This document shows, piece after piece, positions 18,373 through 27,416 of a stretch of DNA of 64,000 nt. Made by a program: the position numbers and the translations under genes. The notes below the pieces were generated by a model. That model worked only from the letters and a program-made list of their open reading frames with translations, was not told the DNA's origin and made no database searches. Where the stretch lies: the NCBI GenBank assembly GCA_963837265.1, contig CAWIMQ010000001.1:875824-939823 (forward strand), read 5' to 3'. Position 1 is the stretch's first letter. Each line of letters begins with the position of its first letter. This DNA comes from DATBLE01 sp963837265 (GTDB lineage: Bacteria > Actinomycetota > Thermoleophilia > Gaiellales > Gaiellaceae).

Positions 18373-19202
18373 ACGTTCCGCCGCTGACCTGGCTCTACGT
18401 GCCCGCCGACAGGCCCGACCGGGTCGAGAAGGCGCTCGCCTCGGCCGCCCACGCCGTGATCGTCGACCTCGAGGACGGGGTAGCGCCCCCGGCCAAGGAA
18501 GAGGCGCGGGCGAACCTGCCGTCCCTGCTCGGCCGATCCCGCGAGAAGCCGGTCTACGTGCGCGTCAACGGCCTGCGGACGGGGCTCACGCTGTACGACC
18601 TCCAGGTGGCGGCGGAGCTCGAGGGCGTCGAGGGCGTCAACATCCCGAAGGTGGAGGGGCCGGCCGACGTGGCGGCGGTGCTCGAGCTCCTGCCGCGGCG
18701 GTTGCAGGTCCACTGCCTGATCGAGTCGGCCGCCGGGCTGGAGGCCGCCTACGAGATCGCATCCGTGGAGCGCGTGACCGGGATCTCCCTCGGAGAGGCC
18801 GATCTACGCTCCCAGACAGGTGCCATGGAGGCCGGGCTGGACTGGGCCCGCGGCCGTGTGATCAACGCCGCCGTCGCGGCCGGTCTCGGCCGCCCGCCAC
18901 AGTCGGTGTACCCGAACGTCCGCGACGTCGAGGGCCTCGCGCGCTCGTGCCGGCGCGGCCGCGAGCTCGGACACCTCGGCCGGGCCGCCATCCACCCCGA
19001 CCAGCTCCCCGTCATCGAGCATGCCTACCTGCCCACCGAGGAGGAGGTCGCCCGGGCGGGCGCGACGATCGAGCACCTCGAGCACAGCCTCGAGGCGGCG
19101 ACCCTCGCCGGCGGCGAGCTCGTCGACGCCGCGATGCTCGGCGCGGCGCGCCTGCTCGTGGCGATCGCCGAGCGGTACGGCACGGCCGGAGCCGCCGGCT
19201 GA
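18369..19202 (+). CDS. HpcH/HpaI aldolase / citrate-lyase-beta-like CoA-ester lyase
   Basis: 277-residue TIM-barrel lyase of the CitE/malyl-CoA lyase type. Typical elements are YVPADRPDRVEKAL, VIVDLEDGVAP, the YVRVNG arginine, CLIESAAGLEAA (metal-binding Glu) and SLGEADLRSQTG (metal-binding Asp). It cleaves or forms C-C bonds of 3-hydroxyacyl-CoA-type substrates with Mg2+. Start GTG overlaps the CoA-transferase stop. It ends the long co-directional block. Confidence 0.9.
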   Translation: MNVPPLTWLYVPADRPDRVEKALASAAHAVIVDLEDGVAPPAKEEARANLPSLLGRSREKPVYVRVNGLRTGLTLYDLQVAAELEGVEGVNIPKVEGPADVAAVLELLPRRLQVHCLIESAAGLEAAYEIASVERVTGISLGEADLRSQTGAMEAGLDWARGRVINAAVAAGLGRPPQSVYPNVRDVEGLARSCRRGRELGHLGRAAIHPDQLPVIEHAYLPTEEEVARAGATIEHLEHSLEAATLAGGELVDAAMLGAARLLVAIAERYGTAGAAG

Positions 19203-19360
19203 CTCCGCGGTTGCGGATCCGTGAGATGGTGGCACGGCGCACGGCGAGCGCGCGCCGCCCGGGCTCGCCGGCGGCCGAGCGTGACCGGCCGACACCGATG
19301 AGATTGCGCGCCACGGTCGGTCCAATGCACGAGGGTCAAGCGAATACGAGAGGAGAACGA

Positions 19361-19729
19361 ATGGCCGGTCAGTTCGTGCACATCGAGATCCCGGCGGATG
19401 ACGTCGAGCAGGGGGTCGAGTTCTGGGGCTCCCTCTTCGGGTGGCAGTTCCAGTCGTACCCCGGCCCCTCGGAGTACCACATGACGCAGATCGCCGAGCA
19501 GCAGGGCGCGGCGATCACGAACATGGAGCCCGGCAAGCGCGGCACCCGCTCCTACTTCGTGGTGGACGACATCAACGCCGGCGCCGCACGGGTGAGCGAG
19601 CTCGGCGGGAAGGCGAACGACCCGATGCCGGTCCCGAACATGGGCTGGTTCTCGACCTGCACGGATCCGCACGGGAACGAGTTCGGCCTCTGGCAGAACG
19701 ACGAGTCCGCGCCGGCTCCGAGCGAGTAG
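19361..19729 (+). CDS. VOC (glyoxalase/bleomycin-resistance) family protein
   Basis: 122-residue VOC protein with the usual betaalphabetabetabeta repeats. Opening FVHIEIPADDVEQGVEFWGSLFG and ending TDPHGNEFGLWQ are classic for the family that includes glyoxalase-like and resistance proteins. Ribosome binding site AGGAG lies six bases before the ATG. It has a strong hairpin immediately downstream and 158 bases of separation upstream, so it is probably monocistronic. Ligand unknown. Confidence 0.88.
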   Translation: MAGQFVHIEIPADDVEQGVEFWGSLFGWQFQSYPGPSEYHMTQIAEQQGAAITNMEPGKRGTRSYFVVDDINAGAARVSELGGKANDPMPVPNMGWFSTCTDPHGNEFGLWQNDESAPAPSE

Positions 19730-19737
19730 CGCGCCGG

Positions 19738-19773
19738 GCCGGGCGGCGCCCCCGGCCGGGGGCGCCGCCCGGC
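19738..19773 (+). terminator. Terminator-like hairpin after VOC gene
   Basis: A perfect 16-bp inverted repeat (19738-19753 with 19758-19773) with GGCC loop, entirely G+C, starts nine bases after the stop codon. No T-tract. Confidence 0.65.
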
Positions 19774-19902
19774 GCGCCCTCGCGCTCGCACACGCGCTCC
19801 CGTCGGTCAGCGGGCGGGGCGAAGAGCTCCACGAGCTTCGACGGCTGCGGCGCCGAACCGGTGCTGATCTGGCCTCGAGCCCGTCGCCGCGTGGCCAGTC
19901 GT
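19774..19902. other. Intergenic stretch without recognised gene
   Basis: Between the VOC hairpin and the GntR promoter region I see no convincing gene or structured RNA. Sequence composition loosens towards the AT-rich promoter at 19901-19920. Confidence 0.5.
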
Positions 19903-19907
19903 TTGAC

Positions 19908-19919
19908 ATTTGATTAGAT
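19908..19919 (+). promoter_or_regulatory. Candidate GntR operator A overlapping -10 element
   Basis: ATTTGATTAGAT lies at 19908-19919, overlapping a TAGATT -10-like hexamer (19915-19920) five bases before the GntR ATG. The same 12-mer with one change occurs inverted at 38572-38583 before an LLM gene. The AT-rich quasi-palindrome suits a FadR/GntR dimer binding its own promoter. Confidence 0.4.
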
Positions 19920-19925
19920 TGGCCC

Positions 19926-20609
19926 ATGGACGGCCCGAAGCTCTCGGCCCCGCCCAGCCGGCACCGGACGATGGCCGAGGCTGCCCTTGCCGCCCTCCAG
20001 GACGGGATCCTCACCGGCGAGCTGGCCCCGGGGATGCCGCTCCGGCTCGAGTGGCTCGCACACGCGCTCGACATGAGCGTCTCGCCGATCCGCGAGGCCG
20101 TGCGCCAGCTCGAGACCCTCGGGCTCGCCGAGCACGTCCCCCATCGCGGCACGCGTGTCAAGGAGCTCGAGCTCGCCGATCTTCGGGATACGTACGAGGT
20201 GCGCCTGGCGCTCGAGGCTCTCGCCGTCAGCCGGGCGGCAGAGCGCTTCTCGGAGGACGACACTCGCACGGCGAGCGAGTTCCTCGAGCGCTACGCCGAG
20301 GGGATCCGCCGGGAGGACCGCCGCGACGAGCGTGCCGCCCACGCCGGCTTCCACTTCACGCTCTACGCCGCCTCGGGCTCCGACTGGCTGGTTCGCCTGA
20401 TCCGGCCCGCATGGGAGAACACGGAGCGGTACCGGGCCGCGTCACTCGGCCGGCGGGGCACCTCCGGAGAGGTCGTCAGGGAGCACGAGCGCATTCTGAG
20501 AGCGTGCCGCGACCACGACAGCAGCCGTGCCGCGGACGGGCTGCGGAGACACCTGACGAAGACCGCGAACCTGATCGCCCGACGCATGGGCAGCACCGAT
20601 CTCTTCTGA
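19926..20609 (+). CDS. GntR-family (FadR/FCD type) transcriptional regulator
   Basis: 227-residue regulator. N-terminal winged helix includes LRLEWLAHALDMSVSPIREAVRQL, followed by the wing PHRGTRV. The C-terminal half is an all-helical FCD ligand-binding domain (DTYEVRLALEALAVSRAAERF; metal-type His in AHAGFHFTLYAASG). FCD members usually sense small organic acids. It is the first gene of a run GntR-LLM-HyuA-HyuB with gaps of 10 and 22 bases and then a 4-base overlap, so it probably controls that operon and itself. Confidence 0.92.
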   Translation: MDGPKLSAPPSRHRTMAEAALAALQDGILTGELAPGMPLRLEWLAHALDMSVSPIREAVRQLETLGLAEHVPHRGTRVKELELADLRDTYEVRLALEALAVSRAAERFSEDDTRTASEFLERYAEGIRREDRRDERAAHAGFHFTLYAASGSDWLVRLIRPAWENTERYRAASLGRRGTSGEVVREHERILRACRDHDSSRAADGLRRHLTKTANLIARRMGSTDLF

Positions 20610-20619
20610 CGCCGGGACG

Positions 20620-21609
20620 TTGGCGGCGCTCGATCTCGGCATCGTCCCCACGCTCGCGGCGAGCGAGGCCGTCGAGCTGGCCGTCTCCGCCGAGGCGCTC
20701 GGCTTCGACGGAGTCTGGGTCGCCGATTCGCAGTCGGTCTTCCGCGACGCATTCGCGATTCTCGCGATCTGCGCCGTCCGGACGGATCGGATGCTGCTCT
20801 GCACCGGCGTCACCAACCCGGTCACCCGTCACCCGGCCGTGCTTGCAGGCAGCTTCGCCACGCTCGACGAGCTGGCCCCGGGTCGGGTCGTGCTCGCGCT
20901 GGGTCGCGGCGAGAGCGCGGTGCGCACCGCCGGCCTCGTCCCCGCGAGCCTCGAGCGGCTGGAGAAGGCGGTTGTCGCGCTGCGGGCGCTGCTCGCCGGC
21001 GAGACGACGACCTGGAACGGCGAGGAGATCCGGATGGCGTGGCCTGTACGACCGGTTCCGATCTACCTGGCCGCCTCGGGCCCTCGCACCTTGCGGCTGG
21101 CGGGCAGGATCGCAGACGGCGTGCTCTTCCAGGTCGGTGCGGCACCGGACCTCGTCCGGTGGGCGCTCGCCCAGATCGAGGCCGGAGCGCACGAGGCGGG
21201 CCGGAGCATCGAAGACCTGGTCGTGTGCATGCGCGTCGGCTGCGCCGTCGCCGACGACCCGGCTCGGGCGCGAGAGGCGGTTTCCGCGTACGCGTCGGTC
21301 GCCGCGAAGACGATCTTCGACGCCGTGCCCGAGGAGAGCCTGCCTGCCCCGCTCGTCGAGGAGGTGCAGGCGCTCCGCCGCGCGTACGACTACCACGAGC
21401 ACGCCGGGGAAGCCGCCCGCCACGGGCGGTTCCTGACGCGGGGGCTGCTGGAGTCGGTCGCGATCGCCGGCACGCCCGAGGAGGCGGCGGAACGGCTGCG
21501 CGAGCTCGCCGGTCTCGGGCCCGATCGGATCGTGATCACGTTCGCCGCGACCGACGCGCGGACGATCGCCCGAACGCTGAGCGAGCGCGTGCTCCCGGTG
21601 CTGCGGTGA
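20620..21609 (+). CDS. LLM-class flavin/F420-dependent oxidoreductase 1
   Basis: 329-residue luciferase-like TIM-barrel enzyme using FMN or F420. Recognisable parts are AEALGFDGVWVADSQ, the early barrel strand LLCTGVTNPVTRHP, RVVLALGRGES and PIYLAASGPRTLRLAG. It lacks close similarity to the paralogous pair at 36377 and 38621. The TTG start at 20620 lies 10 bases after the GntR stop. Position before HyuA/HyuB suggests an oxidation or reduction step in the same pathway. Confidence 0.88.
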   Translation: MAALDLGIVPTLAASEAVELAVSAEALGFDGVWVADSQSVFRDAFAILAICAVRTDRMLLCTGVTNPVTRHPAVLAGSFATLDELAPGRVVLALGRGESAVRTAGLVPASLERLEKAVVALRALLAGETTTWNGEEIRMAWPVRPVPIYLAASGPRTLRLAGRIADGVLFQVGAAPDLVRWALAQIEAGAHEAGRSIEDLVVCMRVGCAVADDPARAREAVSAYASVAAKTIFDAVPEESLPAPLVEEVQALRRAYDYHEHAGEAARHGRFLTRGLLESVAIAGTPEEAAERLRELAGLGPDRIVITFAATDARTIARTLSERVLPVLR

Positions 21610-21631
21610 CCATCGACCGGAGGATGCCGGA

Positions 21632-23719
21632 GTGGGTCTGACGGTCGGAATCGACGTCGGCGGCACGTTCACGGACACCGTCGTCATGGACGAGTCCGGG
21701 ACGGTCGCGTCGTACAAGAGCCCGACCACGCCCGACGCCCTGCTCGACGGACTGCTCGCGAACCTGACGGAGGCGGGACGGGAGCGCGGGCTCGAGCTCG
21801 AGGCAACCCTGGCCGCCGTCGACCGGATCGCCCACGGCACCACCGCCGCCACCAACGCCTACCTCGAGCGCCGCGGCGCAAAGGTCGCGCTCGTGACGAC
21901 GCGAGGGTTCGAGGACGTGATCTTCATGCAGCGACAGCTGGGCATGACCGCAGGCCTTTCGCCGGCGGATCTCACCGACTATGCGAAACGACGCGCTCCG
22001 GACCCCCTCTGTCCGCGCCGGCTCGTGTTCGGCATCCGGGAGCGAGTCGACTACTCGGGAACCGCGGTCGGCAGGCTGCGCGAGGACGACGTCCGCCTGG
22101 CGTGCGCCGCGATGCGCGACGAAGCCGTGGAGGCGGTGGCGATCTGCTTCCTCTGGTCGTTCAAGAACCCCGCGCACGAGCGGCGCGCGGCCGAGATCGT
22201 GCGCGAGGAGCTGCCGGGGGCGTATCTCTCGGTCTCGAGCGAGCTGGTTCCCCGCATCGGCGAGTACGAACGCACCGCGACAACGCTGGTCAACGCCTAC
22301 CTCGGCCCGCGGATCGCCGGCTACATGGACGCGCTCGACGAGCGCCTCGGCGCCAGGAACCTCCTGCTCCTCGACTCGAGCGGAAGCGTGATGACGCCTG
22401 CGGAGGCGGGCAAGGCCCCGGTGCGCTTGCTCCTCTCGGGACCGTCCGGCGGCGTCACTGCCTCACAGCACCTCGGAGCAGCGCTCGGGCACGAGAACGT
22501 GATCACCTTCGACATGGGTGGCACGTCGACCGACGTCGGCCTGATCGTCGGCGGCGCCGCAGCGCGGCGGCACGAGACGGTCGCGGGCAAGTACCACTTC
22601 CTGCTCCCCATGGTCGACGTGCGGACGATCGGCGCGGGCGGCGGCTCGATCGCCCGGGTCGAGGACGGCGGCTACCTCCGGGTGGGGCCAGCGAGCGCAG
22701 GTGCCGTCCCCGGCCCGGCCTGCTACGGCCGCGGAGGGGAGCAGCCGACCGTCACGGACGCCGATCTCGTCCTGGGGATCATCGACCCGGAGTACTTCCT
22801 CGGCGGGCGCATCCGGATCGACGTCGAGGCGGCTCGACGTGCGATCGAGACCCACGTGTCCATCCCCCTCGGAGTGGAGGTCGAGGAGGCGGCGGCAGGG
22901 ATCAAGCGGGTCGTGGACGCGCGCATGGGCGACCTCCTGCACACCGTCACCGTCGAGCAGGGCCACGACCCGCGCGAGTTCGTCCTCTACGCGTTCGGGG
23001 GCGCAGGCGGAACGCATGCCCCTGCGTTCGCGCTCGAGCTCGTGGACGAGATCGTGGTCCCTTCGAGCCAGTCGGTTCACTCCGCCTTCGGAGCGATCGC
23101 GTCCGACATCGCGCTGACGGTCGAGCTGGCGGCGCCGGTGCGCCTGGCCCGTAGGGACGGCGGTGCCGAGGCCGACCCCGAACTGATCGAGAGCCTCTTT
23201 CGCCGGCTCGAGGGGCAGGCCCACGACCGGCTCGCCGCCCAGGGCGTCGGCGAGGCCAGCCGCGAGCTCGTCCGGCTCGTCGAGGTTCGCTTCACGCGGC
23301 AGACCAAGACGATCCCGGTCCGCTACCACGGCTCGGTGCCGCGCCTGCTCGAGGACTTCCTCCGCGCCTACGGCGCCCGCTACAGCCCGGACGCGATCCC
23401 GGAGACGTCGGGGTTCGAGCTCGTCACCTTCCTCGTCGAGGCGCGCGGCCGGCTGCCGAGGCCGGAGCTGGCGCGCTTCGACGACGCCGGCCCCGACCCG
23501 TCGAGCGCCGCCCGAGGCAGCAGGCGCGCCTACGACTCGGCCGCCCGGGCGTTCGTGGAGAGCGCGATCTTCGACGGCAGCGGGCTGCGCCCCGGGAACG
23601 TCGTCGCCGGGCCCGCGATCGTCGAATACCCCGGCACGACGGTCGTGATCCTCTCCGACCAGCAGGGTCTCGTCGACGAGCTGCTCGGGGTCTCGATCGC
23701 CGGCTCGGCGAGGCGATGA
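21632..23719 (+). CDS. hyuA: Hydantoinase/oxoprolinase A subunit (HyuA) 1
   Basis: 695-residue ASKHA-fold ATP-dependent subunit of the hydantoinase/5-oxoprolinase/acetone-carboxylase superfamily. N-terminal GIDVGGTFTDTVVMD is the nucleotide-binding phosphate loop; HGTTAATNAYLER, FDMGGTSTDVGL and GAGGGSIARVE are further family signatures. The enzymes couple ATP cleavage to ring opening or carboxylation. GTG start with GGAGGA ribosome binding site. The last four bases overlap the hyuB start. Length is normal. Confidence 0.93.
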   Translation: MGLTVGIDVGGTFTDTVVMDESGTVASYKSPTTPDALLDGLLANLTEAGRERGLELEATLAAVDRIAHGTTAATNAYLERRGAKVALVTTRGFEDVIFMQRQLGMTAGLSPADLTDYAKRRAPDPLCPRRLVFGIRERVDYSGTAVGRLREDDVRLACAAMRDEAVEAVAICFLWSFKNPAHERRAAEIVREELPGAYLSVSSELVPRIGEYERTATTLVNAYLGPRIAGYMDALDERLGARNLLLLDSSGSVMTPAEAGKAPVRLLLSGPSGGVTASQHLGAALGHENVITFDMGGTSTDVGLIVGGAAARRHETVAGKYHFLLPMVDVRTIGAGGGSIARVEDGGYLRVGPASAGAVPGPACYGRGGEQPTVTDADLVLGIIDPEYFLGGRIRIDVEAARRAIETHVSIPLGVEVEEAAAGIKRVVDARMGDLLHTVTVEQGHDPREFVLYAFGGAGGTHAPAFALELVDEIVVPSSQSVHSAFGAIASDIALTVELAAPVRLARRDGGAEADPELIESLFRRLEGQAHDRLAAQGVGEASRELVRLVEVRFTRQTKTIPVRYHGSVPRLLEDFLRAYGARYSPDAIPETSGFELVTFLVEARGRLPRPELARFDDAGPDPSSAARGSRRAYDSAARAFVESAIFDGSGLRPGNVVAGPAIVEYPGTTVVILSDQQGLVDELLGVSIAGSARR

Positions 23720-25944
23720 GGCCGGTGGACGGCTCCTCCGCCTACGTCCTCGGCCCCAGCGTGGCCGACTGGGACGTCCTCCGACGGGAGCCGGCCGTCG
23801 ATGCCGTCACGTTCGAGATCGTGCGGCACAAGCTCGAGGCAATCAACCAGGAGCAGGCGATCGCGCTCAAGGAGGTGTCGGTCTCGCCCATCGTCACCGA
23901 CGCCAGCGACTTCAACAACGCCCTGTACACGGCGGACGGACGGATCGCGTCGATGGGGCCGCAGGTCGTCTTCCACTCCGGCTCGATGCCGATCGTGCTG
24001 CGCCACGTGATCCGGCTGTTCGAAGACGACATCGGCGAAGGCGACATGTTCGTCGTCAACGACCCGTACTACGGAGCCGTCCATCACCCCGACATCTCCC
24101 TCGTCGCGCCGATCTTCCACGCCGGCGAGCTCGTCGCGTGGGCCGGTGTCGCGGCACACCAGGTGGACATGGGCGGCCTCAGCGTCGGCTCGATCTCGGT
24201 GCGTGCCCGCGAGAAGCAGCAGGAAGGGCTGATGATGCCGCCGATCAAGCTGATCGAGGGCGGGCGGCTGCGCCAGGACGTCTGGCGGATGATCATGAAC
24301 GCGACCAGGCAGCCGCAGATCGTCGGCCTCGACCTGCGCGGCTTCATCGCCTCGAACGCGGTGGGGCGCGACCGCCTGCGCGACCTGATCGCCCGGTACG
24401 GCGCGGCAACGGTGACGACGGTGATGGAGGAGCTGATCAGGTACTCGGAGCGGCGGATGCGCGAGCGCCTGCGGACGCTTCCCGACGGCGAGTTCCGCGC
24501 CCGCGGCTGGATCGACCACGACGGCGAGGCGAACAGGATCTACCGGATCGACGTCCGCCTCGAGAAGCGCGACGACACGCTGCTCTGCGATCTGTCCGAG
24601 TCGTCCCCGCAGTCGCCCACGTACCTCAACTCGGCCGAGGGCGCGCTCGTCGGAGCGGTGTTCGGCGGAGTGGCCCCGTTCCTCGGCGGGGGCATCCCCT
24701 GGAACCAGGGGATCCTGAACGCGGTCGAGGTGATCGCGCCGCCGGGAACGATCGTCAACGCCGAGCCGCCGGCGGCGACGGGCGCGGCGACGATCGCGGT
24801 CGGCTGGACGGTGATGACCGTCGCCGGGATGGCCGTCTCCCGGCTGCTCGCCTTCTCCCCCGAGCTGCGCGACCACTCCTTCGCCGGGACGCACGGGACG
24901 TTCGCCGCCCTCTTCACCGGCGACCGCAACCAGCACGGCGAGGGCTACGGCAACCAGCTCATCGACGCGCAGATCGGAGGCGGCGGCGCGTCCGCCGTGG
25001 CCGACGGGATCGACCAGTCCGGCGGGCTGCCCGCCCCGAAGCCGCACATCGCGAACGTGGAGTCGAACGAGCTGCACGGTCCCTTCCTCTTCCTGTACCG
25101 CGCGTTCTTCCCCGACACCGGCGGCGCCGGCACTTTCCGCGGCGGCCGGGCGGCCGGCACCGCCTGGACGCCCCACGGCGTCGAGCGCCTGCGGAACGCG
25201 ATCACCGCCCACGGCGTCGAAGTGCCCGTCTCCTACGGGCAGTTCGGGGGGTGGCCGGGCGTGTGCAACCGCCAGATGATCGTCTACCGCACCCGCCTGA
25301 AGGAGCTGCTCGCCGCGGGCGAGCAGCCGCTCGTGCTCGAGTCGGTTGTCGAGCCGCTCGATCTCGACCGGCTCGGCGGCGACGTCCGCATGCTGGAGGC
25401 GAAGGTGGACGAGTTCCTGCTCGAGCCCGGCGACGTCCTCCAGTACACCTGGCAGGGAGGCGGAGGGTACGGCGACCCGCTCGGCCGCGATCCCGCGCGG
25501 GTGGCAGGCGACGTCGAGGACGGGATCGTCTCGGAGCGCGTCGCACGAGAGATGTACGGACTGGGCGGAGACCGAGACGCCCTGCGGCGTGCCCGACTCC
25601 GACGCGCCGAGGCGCCGCCCGCCGGCGGCGGCGGCGAGCGCGGCGAGCCGGTCGGGTCGATCGGCCTCTCCCTCGTGCTCGCGCGCACCGCGTCCGGGCT
25701 CCAGGTCGAGTGCGAGTGCGGCCACGTCTTCGGCCCGGCACGGGAGAACTGGAAGGAGCGAGCCGCGCGGCGCATCCTCGAGACGGCCGACCTGCCGCCC
25801 GGGATGACCGTCCACACCGACCTCGAGCTCGTGCAGTACCTCTGCCCGGCGTGCGGCCGGCAGCACGCGGTCGACGTCCAGGAGCGCGGCGGCCCACCGC
25901 TCCAGGACTTCCGGCTCGACGGGGCGTGGAGCCCGGCTTCCTGA
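23716..25944 (+). CDS. hyuB: Hydantoinase/oxoprolinase B subunit fused to carboxylase-gamma-like zinc domain
   Basis: 742-residue HyuB-type subunit, partner of the HyuA just upstream. Residues 1-about 620 carry the family signatures VTFEIVRHKLEAINQEQ, GDMFVVNDPYYGAVHHPD and the glycine-rich GGGGYGDPLGRDP near the end of the core. The extra C-terminal 100 residues hold four cysteines (C666, C668, C710, C713) in CECGH and CPACG, a zinc-ribbon-like arrangement also found in gamma subunits of acetone/acetophenone carboxylases. This fusion makes a carboxylase-like reaction worth considering beside hydantoin or oxoproline hydrolysis. The same architecture recurs at 39688. Confidence 0.9.
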   Translation: MRPVDGSSAYVLGPSVADWDVLRREPAVDAVTFEIVRHKLEAINQEQAIALKEVSVSPIVTDASDFNNALYTADGRIASMGPQVVFHSGSMPIVLRHVIRLFEDDIGEGDMFVVNDPYYGAVHHPDISLVAPIFHAGELVAWAGVAAHQVDMGGLSVGSISVRAREKQQEGLMMPPIKLIEGGRLRQDVWRMIMNATRQPQIVGLDLRGFIASNAVGRDRLRDLIARYGAATVTTVMEELIRYSERRMRERLRTLPDGEFRARGWIDHDGEANRIYRIDVRLEKRDDTLLCDLSESSPQSPTYLNSAEGALVGAVFGGVAPFLGGGIPWNQGILNAVEVIAPPGTIVNAEPPAATGAATIAVGWTVMTVAGMAVSRLLAFSPELRDHSFAGTHGTFAALFTGDRNQHGEGYGNQLIDAQIGGGGASAVADGIDQSGGLPAPKPHIANVESNELHGPFLFLYRAFFPDTGGAGTFRGGRAAGTAWTPHGVERLRNAITAHGVEVPVSYGQFGGWPGVCNRQMIVYRTRLKELLAAGEQPLVLESVVEPLDLDRLGGDVRMLEAKVDEFLLEPGDVLQYTWQGGGGYGDPLGRDPARVAGDVEDGIVSERVAREMYGLGGDRDALRRARLRRAEAPPAGGGGERGEPVGSIGLSLVLARTASGLQVECECGHVFGPARENWKERAARRILETADLPPGMTVHTDLELVQYLCPACGRQHAVDVQERGGPPLQDFRLDGAWSPAS

Positions 25945-25957
25945 GCCGGCTCTGGGG

Positions 25958-26482
25958 CTATTGGTCGAGCGTGCGCATGAGCCGCAGAGAGACCCTGTGC
26001 TCCTCCGGGTGCGATCCCCACCCCGGGCGCTCTCCGCGCAGTTCGAAGCCACGCGCCTTGTAGAAGGGCAGTCCCTTGACGTTCTCGGGCTCAACGCTCA
26101 CCCACTGCTCCCGTGCGCCCCGGGCTCGCTGCTGCTCCGTGATCGCATCGAGCAGGAGGCTGCCGATCCCCTCGCCCCGCCTGGCCGGGTCGAGGTAGAG
26201 GACGAAGATCTCGCCGACGCCGGAATCGATCATGCCGCCGCCTCCAGCCCCGATCACTCTCCCGTGTTCGACCGCGACAATCCAGCCGTCCCAGTCTTCC
26301 GGCGCGGAGATCTCTGCACCGATCCGCTCGGGTGTGTAGTACTCGGCGATCGTCGCCTCGATCCGCTCTGGTTCGTAGATGCCTTTGTACGTGTCTCGCC
26401 AGCCTTCGGCGCACACCCGCGCAATTCCGGCGGCGTCGTCCGATTCGGCGCGGCGAATGCAGATCGCGCTCACGCGTTCCAT
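25958..26482 (-). CDS. GNAT-family N-acetyltransferase
   Basis: 174-residue acetyl-CoA-dependent acetyltransferase. The acetyl-CoA pyrophosphate-binding motif is RRGEGIGSLLLDAI; strand GEIFVLYLDP leads into it and the ENVKGLPFYKARGFELRGE motif B follows. Target amine unknown. It faces the HyuB gene tail to tail with 13 bases between the stops and is divergent from a VOC gene. Composition in this patch is less GC-rich than the flanking operons. Confidence 0.88.
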   Translation of the reverse strand: MERVSAICIRRAESDDAAGIARVCAEGWRDTYKGIYEPERIEATIAEYYTPERIGAEISAPEDWDGWIVAVEHGRVIGAGGGGMIDSGVGEIFVLYLDPARRGEGIGSLLLDAITEQQRARGAREQWVSVEPENVKGLPFYKARGFELRGERPGWGSHPEEHRVSLRLMRTLDQ

Positions 26483-26591
26483 CCTTGCCGATGTTCGTTG
26501 TGTGGACTTTACGCCGATTACCCGGCGGATCCAGCGGCGCCAGGCCGCCCTGGGCGAGTGAGTCCAGAAATGTTCCCCGGAGGTCGCGCTC

Positions 26592-26597
26592 TAGGAT
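26592..26597 (+). promoter_or_regulatory. -10 element (TAGGAT), leaderless VOC gene
   Basis: TAGGAT ends seven bases before the GTG at 26605; no Shine-Dalgarno sequence is visible. Confidence 0.45.
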
Positions 26598-26604
26598 TGA
26601 GGGC

Positions 26605-27006
26605 GTGTCGCCGCCCGTGACGCTTCCCCTCATCGACCACTTGGCCCTGCGAGTACGTGACGAGAGACGCAGCCGCACCTTCTACGAGCAGGCCCTCGAG
26701 CCGTTCGGAGTGAAGGTAGTGGAGAGCTCGCGGGGGCCTGGGTTCGCCATCGAGGGCGGTGGAGATTTCTGGATCGAGGAGGGGGAACCCCCGGCCGCTC
26801 CCGTTCATGTGGCCTTCGCCGCAGCCGACCGAGCCACCGTCGACAAGTTCCACCGCGCCGCTGTCGAAGCCGGCGGCTGCGACAACGGCGCACCGGGTCT
26901 TCGCCCGCATTACCACGCCGGGTATTACGCAGCGTTCGTCATTGACCCGGACGGGAACAACGTCGAAGCGGTCTTCCACGGGGACCGCCAGCCGCCAGCC
27001 ACGTGA
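26605..27006 (+). CDS. VOC-family protein
   Basis: 133-residue glyoxalase/dioxygenase-superfamily protein: LIDHLALRVRDERRSRTFYEQAL is the standard first strand-helix unit, and DPDGNNVEAVFHG the metal-site-containing end. Start is the GTG seven bases after a -10 hexamer; GTG 26617 is the alternative. Stands alone; a possible detoxifying or antibiotic-binding role cannot be specified. Confidence 0.85.
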   Translation: MSPPVTLPLIDHLALRVRDERRSRTFYEQALEPFGVKVVESSRGPGFAIEGGGDFWIEEGEPPAAPVHVAFAAADRATVDKFHRAAVEAGGCDNGAPGLRPHYHAGYYAAFVIDPDGNNVEAVFHGDRQPPAT

Positions 27007-27089
27007 CGCTCGCCTGCGCCGGCGTTCGCGAATGTCCATTGACGATGGGACGCGATCGCCACGTACCCGCCGGGGAACCGGACGCACCG

Positions 27090-27416
27090 ATGCGCCAGGG
27101 TGTGGGAACGACGCCCGAGCAACTCCAAGTCGTGCGAACCCGCTACGTGGCGCTTGAACTTATCGAGGCCGTCAATGATGGGCTGGCCGCGAGAGGGCTT
27201 GAAATAGAAGACGTGTGGAGCGGCGTTGAGGCTTCGCGCCGTGTGGTCGATGCCATGTCCGGCGGCGACGTAGCGGTGTCACTTCTGACCGACCCATCAG
27301 TGGGCCAGGCTAGGTTCGGAGTGACAGGACGATCGCGCCGTCCGCTCCCGCGACTACCTCGCGCAGCGCTTGTGCCGCCTGATCGAGCGGACGGACGGAC
27401 GCGATCGGCACGCTAA
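27090..27416 (+). CDS. Doubtful hypothetical protein or fragment
   Basis: A 108-residue frame from ATG 27090. Residues 10-70 look protein-like (RYVALELIEAVNDGLAARGL, then SRRVVDAMSGGDVAVSLL) but the last third becomes Arg/Pro-rich where it overlaps the oppositely oriented oxidoreductase gene. This suggests that only 27090-27310 was ever coding, perhaps the remnant of a longer gene. No family recognised. Confidence 0.3.
   Translation: MRQGVGTTPEQLQVVRTRYVALELIEAVNDGLAARGLEIEDVWSGVEASRRVVDAMSGGDVAVSLLTDPSVGQARFGVTGRSRRPLPRLPRAALVPPDRADGRTRSAR

Noticed and set aside
19903..19908. TTGACA as a -35 element for the GntR gene
   Set aside because: Only six bases separate it from the -10-like TAGATT, far from the needed 16-18; it is better read as part of an operator.
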